A DNA stretch of 46,041 nucleotides, taken from Phycisphaerae bacterium (GTDB lineage Bacteria > Planctomycetota > Phycisphaerae > Sedimentisphaerales > Anaerohalosphaeraceae). Both the position numbers and the translations under genes were made by a program. Location of the stretch: assembly GCA_014859965.1 (NCBI GenBank), contig JACZKQ010000054.1, positions 1 to 46,041 on the forward strand. Reading direction: 5' to 3'. Below the pieces are notes generated by a model. The model ran no database searches. It saw only the letters and a list, made by a program, of their open reading frames with translations, and was not told where the DNA came from. Positions 1 through 9,900 of the stretch are shown here, in pieces. How positions within the stretch are numbered: the stretch's first letter is position 1; the number at the start of each line of letters is the position of its first letter.

Positions 1-936
1 CGGCAGTGCAGCGATGCCCGCCTCCCCCCGGATCCGCAGACGGTAATCCCGCTCTTGCGGCCGGCTCAGCTCCACCGCTAACGTGCGCACCGCCCCCCCC
101 GGCTCCGAAAGCGTCCACGTCCGGATGTGCAGCCCGTCTAACGACGTAATGCTCACCTGGGCCGGCACCTCGAACGTCAGCGCCTCGATCACCCCCTGCG
201 TGATCTGAAAGTCGAACAGTGCGTCCACATGCAGCAGCCCCGCCCGCACATCCACAATCGTATTCGCCTGACTGGACAGCACCAGCTTCGCATCGGCCAG
301 CTTCACCTGCGGCTTCCACCGCACCACAAATTCCTCGTTCGGCCCCAACAGCGCACTGATCGTCAACTGCCCCCCCTCCACGCGCCGCTCGACCCGCATC
401 GCTCCAGGCAGTTCCACCTCCAGGTCCGGCCGGTCGGCCGCAACCCGCACGTGCCGCATACGCCCCGCCGGCAGCCCCAAACGTGCCTCGCGCCACGGCG
501 TATTCGCATCGACCCGCGGCCTGGCCGCAAACGACGCCGCAATCGGATGACGCCCCGCCCGCGACCACGCCACATGATAAGCCTTCCTCTCCTTGTCATA
601 GTCTAACCGGTAACCGCCCACCGGATCGAACTTCTCTAACACCACGTCGCCTTGGATCAGCAGCATCCGATGCCGCGCCAGCTTCGTAACCACCTCGAAA
701 CTTAGGTCCAGCGCCAATTCCTGCCCGCTGATCCGCGCCGCCACCCCCACCTCGGCAATTTCAATCTTGCTCGACATATCGACCACGGCCTCGGCGGTCT
801 CTGTCTCCTTGGGCGTATCGACCGCCGCCTGGGCAACTTGATTGGCACCACCGGCAGCCTGCGGTGTCGATTCCGCTGCCAACGCCGTCGCCAACAAAGC
901 ACAGACCAACAGCCCAACCGCCGCATTACGTCTCAT
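1..936 (-). CDS. Secreted protein of unknown function (C-terminus off the window edge)
   Basis: The reading frame is open from an ATG at 936 to the left edge, giving 312 codons without a stop; the C-terminus lies outside the window. A Shine-Dalgarno GAGGAG sits just upstream (about 942-948). The N-terminus (MRRNAAVGLLVCALLATALA) is a typical signal peptide with an ALA-A type cleavage site near residue 21. What follows is rich in beta-strand-like alternation and basic/hydrophobic pairs, with no motif I recognise. It lies 171 bp downstream of the VWA/anti-sigma gene on the same strand and is probably exported. The gap contains a 6-bp hairpin (GTGGTC/GACCAC, 1022-1037) and could hold a separate promoter. 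I cannot assign a function; a surface or envelope role with the VWA protein is inferred from context only. Confidence 0.75.
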   Translation of the reverse strand, partial: MRRNAAVGLLVCALLATALAAESTPQAAGGANQVAQAAVDTPKETETAEAVVDMSSKIEIAEVGVAARISGQELALDLSFEVVTKLARHRMLLIQGDVVLEKFDPVGGYRLDYDKERKAYHVAWSRAGRHPIAASFAARPRVDANTPWREARLGLPAGRMRHVRVAADRPDLEVELPGAMRVERRVEGGQLTISALLGPNEEFVVRWKPQVKLADAKLVLSSQANTIVDVRAGLLHVDALFDFQITQGVIEALTFEVPAQVSITSLDGLHIRTWTLSEPGGAVRTLAVELSRPQERDYRLRIRGEAGIAALP

Positions 937-1107
937 GATCGTCTCCTCTCAGTGAGTGTATCTCACCGCAAAATACATCGCACAAGGTGTTGCTCCATCC
1001 ACTTGAACGCTCGAACGCCGAGTGGTCGGGAGACCACCCGCAACCATATTTTACGGCATCCGCCGGCCCGCAGAGTGTAAAAGTCGTGTAAAATAACGAC
1101 AACGTGC

Positions 1108-4100
1108 TCACGGCGCTTTGGGCAGGTTCTCCGCTTCTTGGATCAATTCGTACAACTCCCGTATGTCCCGATCCAGCGGCAGCGCCGCGGCCACCTGATC
1201 TACGATCCACAGGACCTCTTTCAAGCTGCCGTTCTGCGCATGCTCCGATTCGCGCAGCAGTTCCGCAAACCGAGCCGCCCCGGCCGCAAGATAAAAGCAC
1301 GGCGAATCCGCAATCGTCCTCTTACGCACGAGGTCGCTGCTCAGGCGACTGGATATCTCTTCAATTTGGCCGCTATCGGCGTTGCGATACCGCACAAACA
1401 CCGTGCCCAGATCCTCACCGCTCTGCGCCGCCCCCCCTGTCAACTCCAGTTCGTACAAGGCCGTCGAACACTGCCCCGAACCTACCTCGCCCGCATCCAC
1501 CGTGTCGTCGCGAAAGCGCGCATCGGCGATATCCCGATTCTCATAGCCGATCAGCCGGTACCGCCGCACTCGCGCCGGATCGAACTCCACCTGTATCCGC
1601 GCATCCTTCGCCACCATATGCAGCGTCGCCGCCAACTGCTCCACAAACACCCGCTGCACCTGCTCGGCCGAATCGAGAAACACATAACTGCCGTCCCCCT
1701 GGTTGGCCAACGTCTCCAGAAACGCATCGTTATACGACCCATACCCCACCCCTACGCAAGTCAGCGTAATGCCCTGCTTGCGATCCGCCGCCACCGCCTT
1801 GAGCACCGCTTCCGCCTGCGTTTCGCCCACGTTGGCGACCCCGTCCGAGCACAGCACCACGTGATTGACCCGCCCCGCCACAAACGCCCGCCTCGCGGCC
1901 GCATACCCCACCTGCAGGCCCGACAGCAGGTTCGTCGTCCCCGACGGCTGCATCGCCCACACCGCCTGCCGAATGCGATCTCGCTCGCTCGCCGGGACAG
2001 ACTCCAGAACGAGCCGCGCTTCGCCCGCACAAGTCACCACAGTCACGCGATCCGCAGGCGAAAGCCTGCTGATCAGCATATCCAAAGCTTGCTGCACCAG
2101 CGGCATCCGGTCCGCCTGCCCCATCGATGCCGACGTATCCACCACAAACACCAGGTGCGCCGCCTTCTGCTGGTCCCGCCCGATCGTCCGGGCCTTCACG
2201 GCGATCTTCAAAAGCGTCAAATCCCGCCCTTTGCCGGCAAACGGCGAAGGCGCCCCTTCCACAATCACTGCAAACGTCGGCTCGCTCCGCTGCGGATAGC
2301 GATAATCGAAGTAATTGACAAACTCCTCGATCCGCACCGCCCCCGCCGGCGGCAGAAATCCGCCACGAATGTACCGCCGGCACAACGTGTACGACGCAGT
2401 GTCGACGTCCAGACCGAAGGTCGACAAATGATCCTGCTCAGTCATCACCCACGGATTCACCGGCATCACCCGAAACCGCGACGCCGGCGGCAGGTCGCTC
2501 CCGTTCGGCCTGGCCGCCTCCTTGAGACGCTTGACCGGCACAGACTCGTCTTCTTTTAAGACATCGCTGATTCTGCTGCTGACGTCGGCAGATATTGCCT
2601 CGGCACGTATTGCCTCTTTGTCGCTGACAGACACATTAAGCTTGACGTCTTCCAGCATTCGCCGCGCCTCATTCGTCTGCGCCATATCCTTGCCAACCGG
2701 CCCGCTCACCGGCGCCGTGGTAGCCGTCGCCGCCTCGGCTTCACCCTTCTGCTTAAGCTGCGCCCAATTCCGTGGATACTCTATCTCGGACTTGGACTCT
2801 AAGCCCTCGCGCGTTTGCGTCACCGCCTTTCCAGCCTCTTCGCCGGAAGCCTTCCAATGCGCCACATCGCCATTCACAGACAACTCAGCTAATTTATCAG
2901 AAAACTTCGCGTTCGAAACGGTCGCGGCCGGTGCCCCCATACCGCCGCCAACCCCCGCAGCCCCGCCGATGGCCGCACCGCCCACACGATCCAACTCTTC
3001 CCCGACTTCAACGCGGCTCAACTCCATAGGAAGCTTGAAATCATACCGCGCTATCTCAGCCGCGCGCATCTTCTTACTCACCGCCGCTGTCTCCGCTGTT
3101 ACCGCATCCCGCGGCGTGCTCACAGCCGGCGCGGCCGCCACAGGTCTCCGTCCTCCCGCCGGCCCAGCCAACCCCGACTGCCCCGTCGGCGCCGAAATCT
3201 CACTTTGACTCGGCGATAGCCTGTTGTACTGGATGACCGGAGGACTCTCGTAGAAAACCACAGTGTCACCGTCACGGGCGGCCTCCACCGCCTCTTGGCG
3301 CAAAGACTTCTGAGCCTCATCAGCCGAAAACAGCGCCCCCCCCTTTGCCGTATCCAGGTGCAATCCTCCTTCAAAGGTGAGTTTGTTATAGTAAGTGTGA
3401 ACCTTCACCTCACTCACGCCCAACTCGGTCATCGGAATCTGGGTCAAGGGCTGATCAACCGGCGAGCGGTCGTACAACTCGACATTCACCGCCGGCTGCT
3501 CCTGCTGCTGCGCGAGACGGTCGACAGGCCCGCCACCATCCAGGCTGTAACCCCACGTACTTACGGTCGCCTCCCCGCCCGGCGCTGCAGGCTCCGCCGT
3601 CAGCGGCGGCGACAGCGTCGATTCCGCCGCACGAACGGCGGATTCGCGCCCAAGGGTCACTCTACCATTCTGAGCCACCGCACCGTTAACGATGCCGCGA
3701 TTCCCATCACCATCCCCCAGACCCGCAAGCAGCTTGACACGTTCCGCATCCGTCTTGTTGGGACCGCCGCCACTGTAGGTTCTATCGTACGCCGTCGATC
3801 CGGCAGGCGGTGCGCCATCCGCTGGCGGCTTCGCGGCCACAGGCGCCTTGGGCGTCGACGGCTTGGCAGCCACCGCAGGCGACGGCGGAGGCGGTGGGGG
3901 CGACGCAAGTCCATTCGTGACCTGGCGCAGTGTGCCTCCGGTGAATTCAATATTGTACTTTTCATTTGCACTCTTCCCATCCGACACAGCCCCCCGCGAC
4001 TTCAACAGCACCTGCCCTTCGCGCGACTCCAAATCATAAACGCCGCCGCCAACGATAACAGATTTTTCGCTCTTTGCCGCCTCCTCCAGAACCATATTTG

Positions 4101-4497
4101 TCCTGTCTTCCAAGCCATCGGATGCGTAATACCGCACCGGCCCCGATGTGGGCCGTACACTCATCTTCTTCACACCAAACGGCCTGATAACGACGAGTAA
4201 CACCCCAACCAGAAGAATGCCCGCCGCCAGCGCCGACCGCCGCATCGTGATCACCGGCCGCCTCTTGCCCTGTGCCGCTAACCGCGCCAGGTGCTTCAGC
4301 CGTCGCGCATCGAGCACCGGCTCCGGCCCGTCCAGCAGCGCATCCGAAGCCACCTTCGCCGCCATCCGCATATCCGCCGTACGTTCGCGAAGCTCGTCGT
4401 CCGTCTGCAGGTACGCCGCCACCTGCGCCCGAGAACCCTCATCGAGATCGCCGAACACAAACGCCGCCAACAGTTTTTCCGCGTCTTCACGGTGCAT
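1108..4497 (-). CDS. Anti-sigma-like/von Willebrand factor A (YfbK-type) membrane fusion protein
   Basis: 1129 residues. The ATG at 4497 follows an AGGAG at good spacing. Residues 1-80 resemble the cytoplasmic part of an anti-sigma factor (short helical, acidic, GDLDEG turn) but contain no cysteine, so it is not a zinc-binding ZAS domain. One membrane helix lies at about 88-105. Residues 110-670 are a long Pro/Ala/Gly-rich region with no domain I recognise. From about 679 the C-terminus matches the YfbK family: a VWF-A N-terminal domain (NPWVMTEQDHLSTFGLDVDT), a VWA domain with an intact MIDAS DTSAS near 787, then the DUF3520-like end. VWA domains bind ligands through a divalent metal. The gene follows the ECF sigma gene on the same strand at 67 bp, so a sigma/anti-sigma pair is likely. 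The inference is an envelope sensor whose extracytoplasmic VWA part controls the sigma factor. Confidence 0.85.
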   Translation of the reverse strand: MHREDAEKLLAAFVFGDLDEGSRAQVAAYLQTDDELRERTADMRMAAKVASDALLDGPEPVLDARRLKHLARLAAQGKRRPVITMRRSALAAGILLVGVLLVVIRPFGVKKMSVRPTSGPVRYYASDGLEDRTNMVLEEAAKSEKSVIVGGGVYDLESREGQVLLKSRGAVSDGKSANEKYNIEFTGGTLRQVTNGLASPPPPPPSPAVAAKPSTPKAPVAAKPPADGAPPAGSTAYDRTYSGGGPNKTDAERVKLLAGLGDGDGNRGIVNGAVAQNGRVTLGRESAVRAAESTLSPPLTAEPAAPGGEATVSTWGYSLDGGGPVDRLAQQQEQPAVNVELYDRSPVDQPLTQIPMTELGVSEVKVHTYYNKLTFEGGLHLDTAKGGALFSADEAQKSLRQEAVEAARDGDTVVFYESPPVIQYNRLSPSQSEISAPTGQSGLAGPAGGRRPVAAAPAVSTPRDAVTAETAAVSKKMRAAEIARYDFKLPMELSRVEVGEELDRVGGAAIGGAAGVGGGMGAPAATVSNAKFSDKLAELSVNGDVAHWKASGEEAGKAVTQTREGLESKSEIEYPRNWAQLKQKGEAEAATATTAPVSGPVGKDMAQTNEARRMLEDVKLNVSVSDKEAIRAEAISADVSSRISDVLKEDESVPVKRLKEAARPNGSDLPPASRFRVMPVNPWVMTEQDHLSTFGLDVDTASYTLCRRYIRGGFLPPAGAVRIEEFVNYFDYRYPQRSEPTFAVIVEGAPSPFAGKGRDLTLLKIAVKARTIGRDQQKAAHLVFVVDTSASMGQADRMPLVQQALDMLISRLSPADRVTVVTCAGEARLVLESVPASERDRIRQAVWAMQPSGTTNLLSGLQVGYAAARRAFVAGRVNHVVLCSDGVANVGETQAEAVLKAVAADRKQGITLTCVGVGYGSYNDAFLETLANQGDGSYVFLDSAEQVQRVFVEQLAATLHMVAKDARIQVEFDPARVRRYRLIGYENRDIADARFRDDTVDAGEVGSGQCSTALYELELTGGAAQSGEDLGTVFVRYRNADSGQIEEISSRLSSDLVRKRTIADSPCFYLAAGAARFAELLRESEHAQNGSLKEVLWIVDQVAAALPLDRDIRELYELIQEAENLPKAP

Positions 4498-4564
4498 CGT
4501 TAACTCCTGACCCGGCCCAAAGCCGGCAGCACCCTGTCACGTTTCTTTCCGCCGCCATGCAACA

Positions 4565-5182
4565 TCATAAGACCGCCGCCTTGCGCAATCGCCGCGCCAA
4601 CTCCGCCAACCCCTGGTTCAGCCGGTAATTAACAACCGAAACCGAAACCCCCACCACCTCGGCCGCCTCCCGCAGCGTCATTCCCTGTATCACCTTCAGC
4701 AGCACCACCTGCCGCTGCGCATCATCCAATTTCGCCAACTCCCGCAACGCCACTTCCCGGGCCTCCCGCCGCAGCACCTCGCTCAACGCGTCCAGTTCAT
4801 CCGCCGCCCGCTTCTCCGCCGTCTGCGCCGTCTCCGTCAGTGCCTCCGCCGCCCGCTTGTGCCGCGCCTGCCGCCGCAGAACATCCAAGGTCAAATTGTG
4901 CGCCGTGCGAAACAGCCACGTACTCAAATGCCGCACGCTGCCCGCCCCCCGCCGCATTACCTGCCGATGCAGCCGAACAAACGCCTCCTGAACGACGTCC
5001 TCCGCCTCATTCCCCACGCCGCCCAACATCCGCCCGACGTACCGCAAAAGCGGCCCCTGGTATCGCGCCACAACCGTCATCAAATCCCCGGCGTCCGGCG
5101 GGGCCGCACGCCCCCCCGCTGCGGCCGGCGCGCGTGCAGTACGGCTCACCTCGCTGAGTTGAAAAGTCTTTCTGCTCACCAT
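4565..5182 (-). CDS. ECF-type RNA polymerase sigma factor
   Basis: Region 2 is visible (LMTVVARYQGPLLRYVGRML, then EAEDVVQEAFVRLHR), as is a region 4 helix-turn-helix (MTLREAAEVVGVSVSVVNYR). There are no regions 1 or 3, as in ECF (sigma-70 group 4) factors. The frame stays open upstream to a TTG at 5266, but that segment (5183-5266) does not look like sigma factor, so I take the ATG at 5182 (205 residues). An AAGGGG lies directly against this ATG, which is a poor ribosome-site spacing, so the start is uncertain. The next gene downstream on the strand is the anti-sigma-like/VWA fusion, the expected partner. I saw no clear autoregulatory GAAC/CGTC promoter upstream. Confidence 0.88.
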   Translation of the reverse strand: MVSRKTFQLSEVSRTARAPAAAGGRAAPPDAGDLMTVVARYQGPLLRYVGRMLGGVGNEAEDVVQEAFVRLHRQVMRRGAGSVRHLSTWLFRTAHNLTLDVLRRQARHKRAAEALTETAQTAEKRAADELDALSEVLRREAREVALRELAKLDDAQRQVVLLKVIQGMTLREAAEVVGVSVSVVNYRLNQGLAELARRLRKAAVL

Positions 5183-5297
5183 CCCCTTAGACGACCGAAC
5201 GGACGCTTTTTGCAAACCAAAATAAAAAAACTTCTCCTGCCCACCTGAAGCCCCCTTTTCTTGCAATTACAGGCCCGGTTCACTCGCACAAGCAGCC

Positions 5298-6491
5298 TCA
5301 ATCCCCCGTCGGCCGATTCTCGACAGGCCCCACCACAATCTCCAACGGCTGACAGGCATTGTTCACCACCGCCCGAATCTCGCCCGCGTCCGTAGAATCC
5401 ACCAGCCCCACGGTAAACTGAGCCCCGACCTGCATGATGAACTTCTCCAATCCTAACCGCCCGAACCCGAACACCGTCATCTCTCCGTTCATTGGCCAGT
5501 AGGAATCGACGGCGTCGTCGTCCCGGTGATGAACCACCACAAGCGACCGCCCGGCCTTACGATCTGCAAACGCCACCCACTCCAGCCCGTCTGCCCCCCG
5601 CAAATCACCCTGCCACTTCTCGCCCGCCGCGGTAACCAGCACGCCGTCGCCGTCGACGCGGATGCACGCATCCGTCTCCATGTCCAGTTTTCCGCCCGGC
5701 GTGCCCTCATAAAGGAACCAGTACGGCAGACGCATCTTCAGCACCGTCATCCGCGCCCAGTTCGCAAAGATATCCCAACGGCAATGCATCTTCCCATCGT
5801 TCGATCGGGATTCCAGCGTCGCCCTGATCGGCCCGGCCGCGACAACCCGCGAATCGGACACCGCATTGCCGGGATGACAATACCCCTCCGGATGCCCCAT
5901 ATTGGGCGTCCCGCGATACTTGCCCCCCGACCCGCTCTTGCTCTCCGCCCCCACGCCGGGATTGTATCCCAACCAGTCCTGGCCGTCGCGGTCTTCCATA
6001 CTCGCAAAGCCCGCCCCCAACTTGTGGTAATAGTACGTTGCGTTCCGCCCCCGAATGCAAAAAGCCGCCTGCCCCTCATGTGCCTCCACCAGTTCGACAG
6101 AGACGTGCTTCAAAACCGCCGGCCCCTCTTCGCCGCCGGCATCCCCGCGGCCGAAATACACGTCAAACTGCCGCACCGCCCCCGCCGCCGTCGCACCATC
6201 CATAACAAACGTGAGCACACCCCCATCCGCATCGAACTGAAAAGGCAGAGGCGCCAACCTCTCCCCCCGCCGTTCAAACACCGCAATCCCCCCGAAAGCT
6301 GCCTTCTCGTATCGGCGGACAACCTCCGCCAGATCAACCTCCACAGGCCTGTCCACCCGTGCAAAACCCCCCGCCTCAACCCGGATCGCCACACGATGAG
6401 CATAGCCCCGTACCCACCCCAAATCAGCCGCCGCCGCTCCGCCAGAAGCCGCCCCCACGAACGTAAATAACAACACCCGCCAAAACCGCAT
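5298..6491 (-). CDS. Secreted protein of unknown family
   Basis: I place the start at the ATG at 6491, 7 nt after AGGAG and just inside the predicted transcript, rather than at an in-frame codon at 6545 that overlaps the -35 box. This gives 397 residues. The N-terminus (MRFWRVLLFTFVGAASGG) is a signal peptide ending near AAAA-D. The mature part begins with strands like those of beta-sandwich proteins of carbohydrate-active loci and is rich in aromatic residues and Gly. I see no catalytic motif I can name. It lies 115 bp upstream of the sigma-factor start and may share its transcript. A role at the cell surface, perhaps on polysaccharide, is a guess from composition only. Confidence 0.7.
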   Translation of the reverse strand: MRFWRVLLFTFVGAASGGAAAADLGWVRGYAHRVAIRVEAGGFARVDRPVEVDLAEVVRRYEKAAFGGIAVFERRGERLAPLPFQFDADGGVLTFVMDGATAAGAVRQFDVYFGRGDAGGEEGPAVLKHVSVELVEAHEGQAAFCIRGRNATYYYHKLGAGFASMEDRDGQDWLGYNPGVGAESKSGSGGKYRGTPNMGHPEGYCHPGNAVSDSRVVAAGPIRATLESRSNDGKMHCRWDIFANWARMTVLKMRLPYWFLYEGTPGGKLDMETDACIRVDGDGVLVTAAGEKWQGDLRGADGLEWVAFADRKAGRSLVVVHHRDDDAVDSYWPMNGEMTVFGFGRLGLEKFIMQVGAQFTVGLVDSTDAGEIRAVVNNACQPLEIVVGPVENRPTGD

Positions 6492-6906
6492 CGTCCCATC
6501 TCCTGCAAATAGCCCAATTCTACCCACCCCCGCATAGCGCGTCAAACGCCGTTGCAGCGTCTAAAAGCACAAAGGCATGGTAGAATTGCCGGCTGGTCAA
6601 GTCGGGGCCCTGCGCCGATGTGCACAGGGACCCGCAAGAATCGAAACGTGCGCCTTACAGGATAGAATCATACGTTGGAGCGGCGGCGGGTCTGGAAATC
6701 GTCGAAGCATTCAAAGTCGGCAAGAGTCCGAAATCTGCGTCAATTTGACGGCAGCCGTTTGCACGAATCGTTTCCTGTGGTATTATTTACGTTGGCGGTT
6801 CGCCGATTCACGCGCCGAAGGTCAGCCGCCAGTTTTCGAAGTTTGTCTCGGCACTGCATCTAACGCCGGGTCTGTTATGGATGAACCATTATCGATGGAG
6901 CGAATC
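6492..6906. other. Divergent intergenic region between secreted-protein and macroglobulin genes
   Basis: A 415-bp region between divergent genes. An open frame runs through it in phase with the macroglobulin gene, but its translation is Arg/Ser-rich, lacks family character and precedes the well-placed start at 6907, so I treat it as non-coding. It holds the minus-strand promoter at 6517-6545. For the plus strand there is a weaker candidate, TTGCAC (6759-6764), 16 nt, TATTAT (6781-6786), which would give a leader of roughly 115 nt. I see no RNA gene or repeat in it. Confidence 0.5.
6517..6545 (-). promoter_or_regulatory. Sigma-70-like promoter for the 6491 gene
   Basis: On the minus strand TTGACG (6545-6540) is followed by exactly 17 nt and TAGAAT (6522-6517). 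Both boxes match the housekeeping consensus at five of six positions. The start of transcription would be near 6510, leaving a leader of about 19 nt that contains the AGGAG site of the 6491 start. Confidence 0.6.
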
Positions 6907-9900
6907 ATGTCCCAATTCCCGCGGAGTTTTTTCAAGCTTGGCGCCGTTCTGATTATCATAAACATTGTCGGGCTGGTATGGATTCATCACGATTTGACGG
7001 CGATCCGTCCGGCAACCGTCTTGGCGAACGCGGTCAATCTGGCGCCCAATGACCTTCGGGCCGACCGCCTGAGAATTGTTTTCGACCGGCGCATTGTTAC
7101 GCCTGAGGCCGCAAGGCAGTCCGTGGAAAAGGCCCCGTTTGCCCTCCAGCCGCACTGGGAGGGCAGTTGGAGATGGGTCTCATCGGATACCCTCGAATAC
7201 CTCTTCGATAAGCCGTTGCCGCCGGGGAGGCGTTTCAAGCTGATTGCCACGGAGCAGTTCCGCGAACTGACAGGCATGATATTGGACGGCAAGACATCTT
7301 TCGACATTGAGACACGTGCTTTGGCACTGGACAGTTCAAGCGTCATTGCCGCTGATTTGAACTGGGTTACACTTGAACTGAGGTTTAATCAGCCGGTGGC
7401 GCCGGCGGACCTGCTCCGCTGTATCGAGATCGGTGATGCTGCCGAAGGAGGCGACCGTGTGTTCAAGGACGTGCAGTGCCTGACGAAAGCACCCGCGGAA
7501 CGACTTGTGCTCCAGACGCCTCGGCCGGACTCGGATCGCTTGCGGATTCGTCTCGACGAGCACCTTACCGGCGTGAATGCCGACGTGTCTTTGTCGCATA
7601 CCAGGGTGTGGGACGTGACGATCGCCAAAGGTTTTGCCTACCTGAGTAATCACGTTTGGATGCCGCGACTGGAGAATACCGTCAGGATCGCACTGCGGTT
7701 TTCCGGAAGCCTTAGTCGTGAACAAGCTCTGCCGGAAATCACGACGACACCGGCGGTCGAGGACCTGAACGTCTACCGGAGTGGTCGCGAACTGGTGCTG
7801 GCAGGCACATTTCTCCCTCAGCATCGCTATACGATTCACTTGCCCGCGGACCTGGCCGCTCAAGACAAAAAAACGCTTGGTCGTGACTGTTCGGTTTTAG
7901 TGGAGATACCGGCGCGAGAACCGGCGATTGCGTTTACCGGGGGCTTCGGAATACTGTCACCGGGGGGCAGGCTGACTCTGGACATGAAAACCGTCAATGT
8001 GGCCGAGGTGGAGTTTCATGTCTGGCGGGTGCATGAGAACAATCTTGTTTCGCACCTCCGCGGCGAGTCGCATTACGCAACATCCCGCGGTATGCCCGCC
8101 AAAACAGTCAAATTGTCATCCGTGCACAATGAAATCCAGGATTGCGTCCTTCGCGTTGCTGATCTAATCCAGTCAAGGACGGGTGTGTATTACATTGCGG
8201 CTCAATCCGCATCGCCGCGCTGGGCTTCGGACCAGACGCTGGTTACGGTGACGGACCTTGCCATCACCGCCAAGTCGGAAGAAGAAGGCTGTCTTGTATG
8301 GGTGACGTCTCTGCGCAAGGGCACGCCCGTCGAAGGCGCCGTGGTGAAGGCGATTTCCTATAATAATCAGGTTTTGACGAAAGCCACAACCGACAGTGAG
8401 GGCATCGCGCATCTGCCATATCCGGACAGCCGTCCGGACGGCGCCATGTGGGTTATCCTTGCGCAAAAGGCCGACGACCTGAGCTATCTGCGGCCCGGCG
8501 ACAACCAGTGGATGATCGACGATATCGACCAGTCCGGCCGCGAGTACCCCGCCGACGTGGAGGTGATGCTCTACACGGAACGGACGGCATACCGTCCTGG
8601 CGACACGATGCATCTGACCGGAATCGTGCGGCAGCGCGACGGCGGCATCCCGCCGGCCTTCCCATTCACAGTCAAGGCGATTCGGCCCGACGGTAAAACG
8701 TTCGCCGAATTGATCGCAGCGCCGCCGGAGGACTCGCAGGGTATCTTCCACGCCGACATTCCGACGCGCCAGGACGGCCAGACCGGGCCGTACCGGTTCC
8801 ATGTCACACTGCCGGGCGACGATAATGCCTTGGGTACGACTTTCGCTTTCGTAGAGGCGTTTCTGCCGCAGCGGATGAGAGTCTCCGCGACTCCGACCGC
8901 GGCGCGCTACGATCCGAACGATACGCCCGAGATTCATGTGTCCGGGCGATATCTCTGGGACCAGCCCGCCGCCGATGTGCCGGTGAAAGCGGAGGCAATT
9001 CTCCTGCCGGGCCGGTTCCAATCGAAGCAGTGGCAAGACTTTACGTTCGGCACACCTCCGAAGCATTCCGCCGTCACTTTGCCAACAGTTGACGCGAAGC
9101 TCGGCAAAGACGGCAAGGGCACATTGCCGATTCCCATCCCTGATGACGTACAGCGTGCCTGCTACCGCATGCAGGTGACGACAACCGTCACCGAGCCGGG
9201 GTCCAGATCGGTTTCGGTCAACTCTTCAGTTATTGTCGACCGCCTGAATCACCATCTTGGCCTTCGGCTTGCAGGTGAAGCGCTTCCCACGCCGGGCAAC
9301 CCGGTGGCCGTGGCGTGGGTCAGTCTGACCGGAGCCGACGTGCTGCGGGCCTCTGGCGAATTGCAGATCAAACTCGAGGCTGTCGAATTCGAATCCGTGA
9401 TCAAAGAGCAGGATGGACGACGCGTATGGCGGTCCGTGGAAAGGTTGATCACGGTCAAAGAGCAGACCCTGGCGGCGACCGGCGATGCGGAAGGTTCCGT
9501 CGAAATCGTCTGCCCGGATGCGGGACGATACCGGCTGACGATTACAGACGCCGACAGCGGCAGCCGAACGCAGTTGGACATGTATGCCTCGGCGGGCGGC
9601 GCCCGGCAGAACCTGTCGATGGCCGACCCGGAGCGATTAGAGATTGTGACCGACAAGGACTCCTATCGGCCGGGCGAAACGGCCAAAGTGCTGATTCGCA
9701 GCCCGGTCCCGGGCAGGGTTCTGGCGGCGATTGAGAGCGACAAAGTAGTAGCGTGGCAGACTGCGGACGTGGTCAATAACACGACCGAACTGACGTTTGA
9801 GCTGGACAAATCCCTTCGCGGCAGCGTGTTTGTAACCGCAACGGTTGTACGGGCCATCGATCCGAATGCCCGGGATTGGCTGCCGCATCGGGCGATGGGC

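Noticed and set aside
1138..2559. 473-codon plus-strand open frame opposite the VWA gene
   Set aside because: Arg/His/Pro-rich translation typical of an antisense shadow in GC-rich DNA; the minus strand has clear VWA domains over the same bases.
3295..4200. 301-codon plus-strand open frame
   Set aside because: Same reason: mirror of the Pro/Ala-rich linker of the VWA fusion, with no ribosome site or family character.
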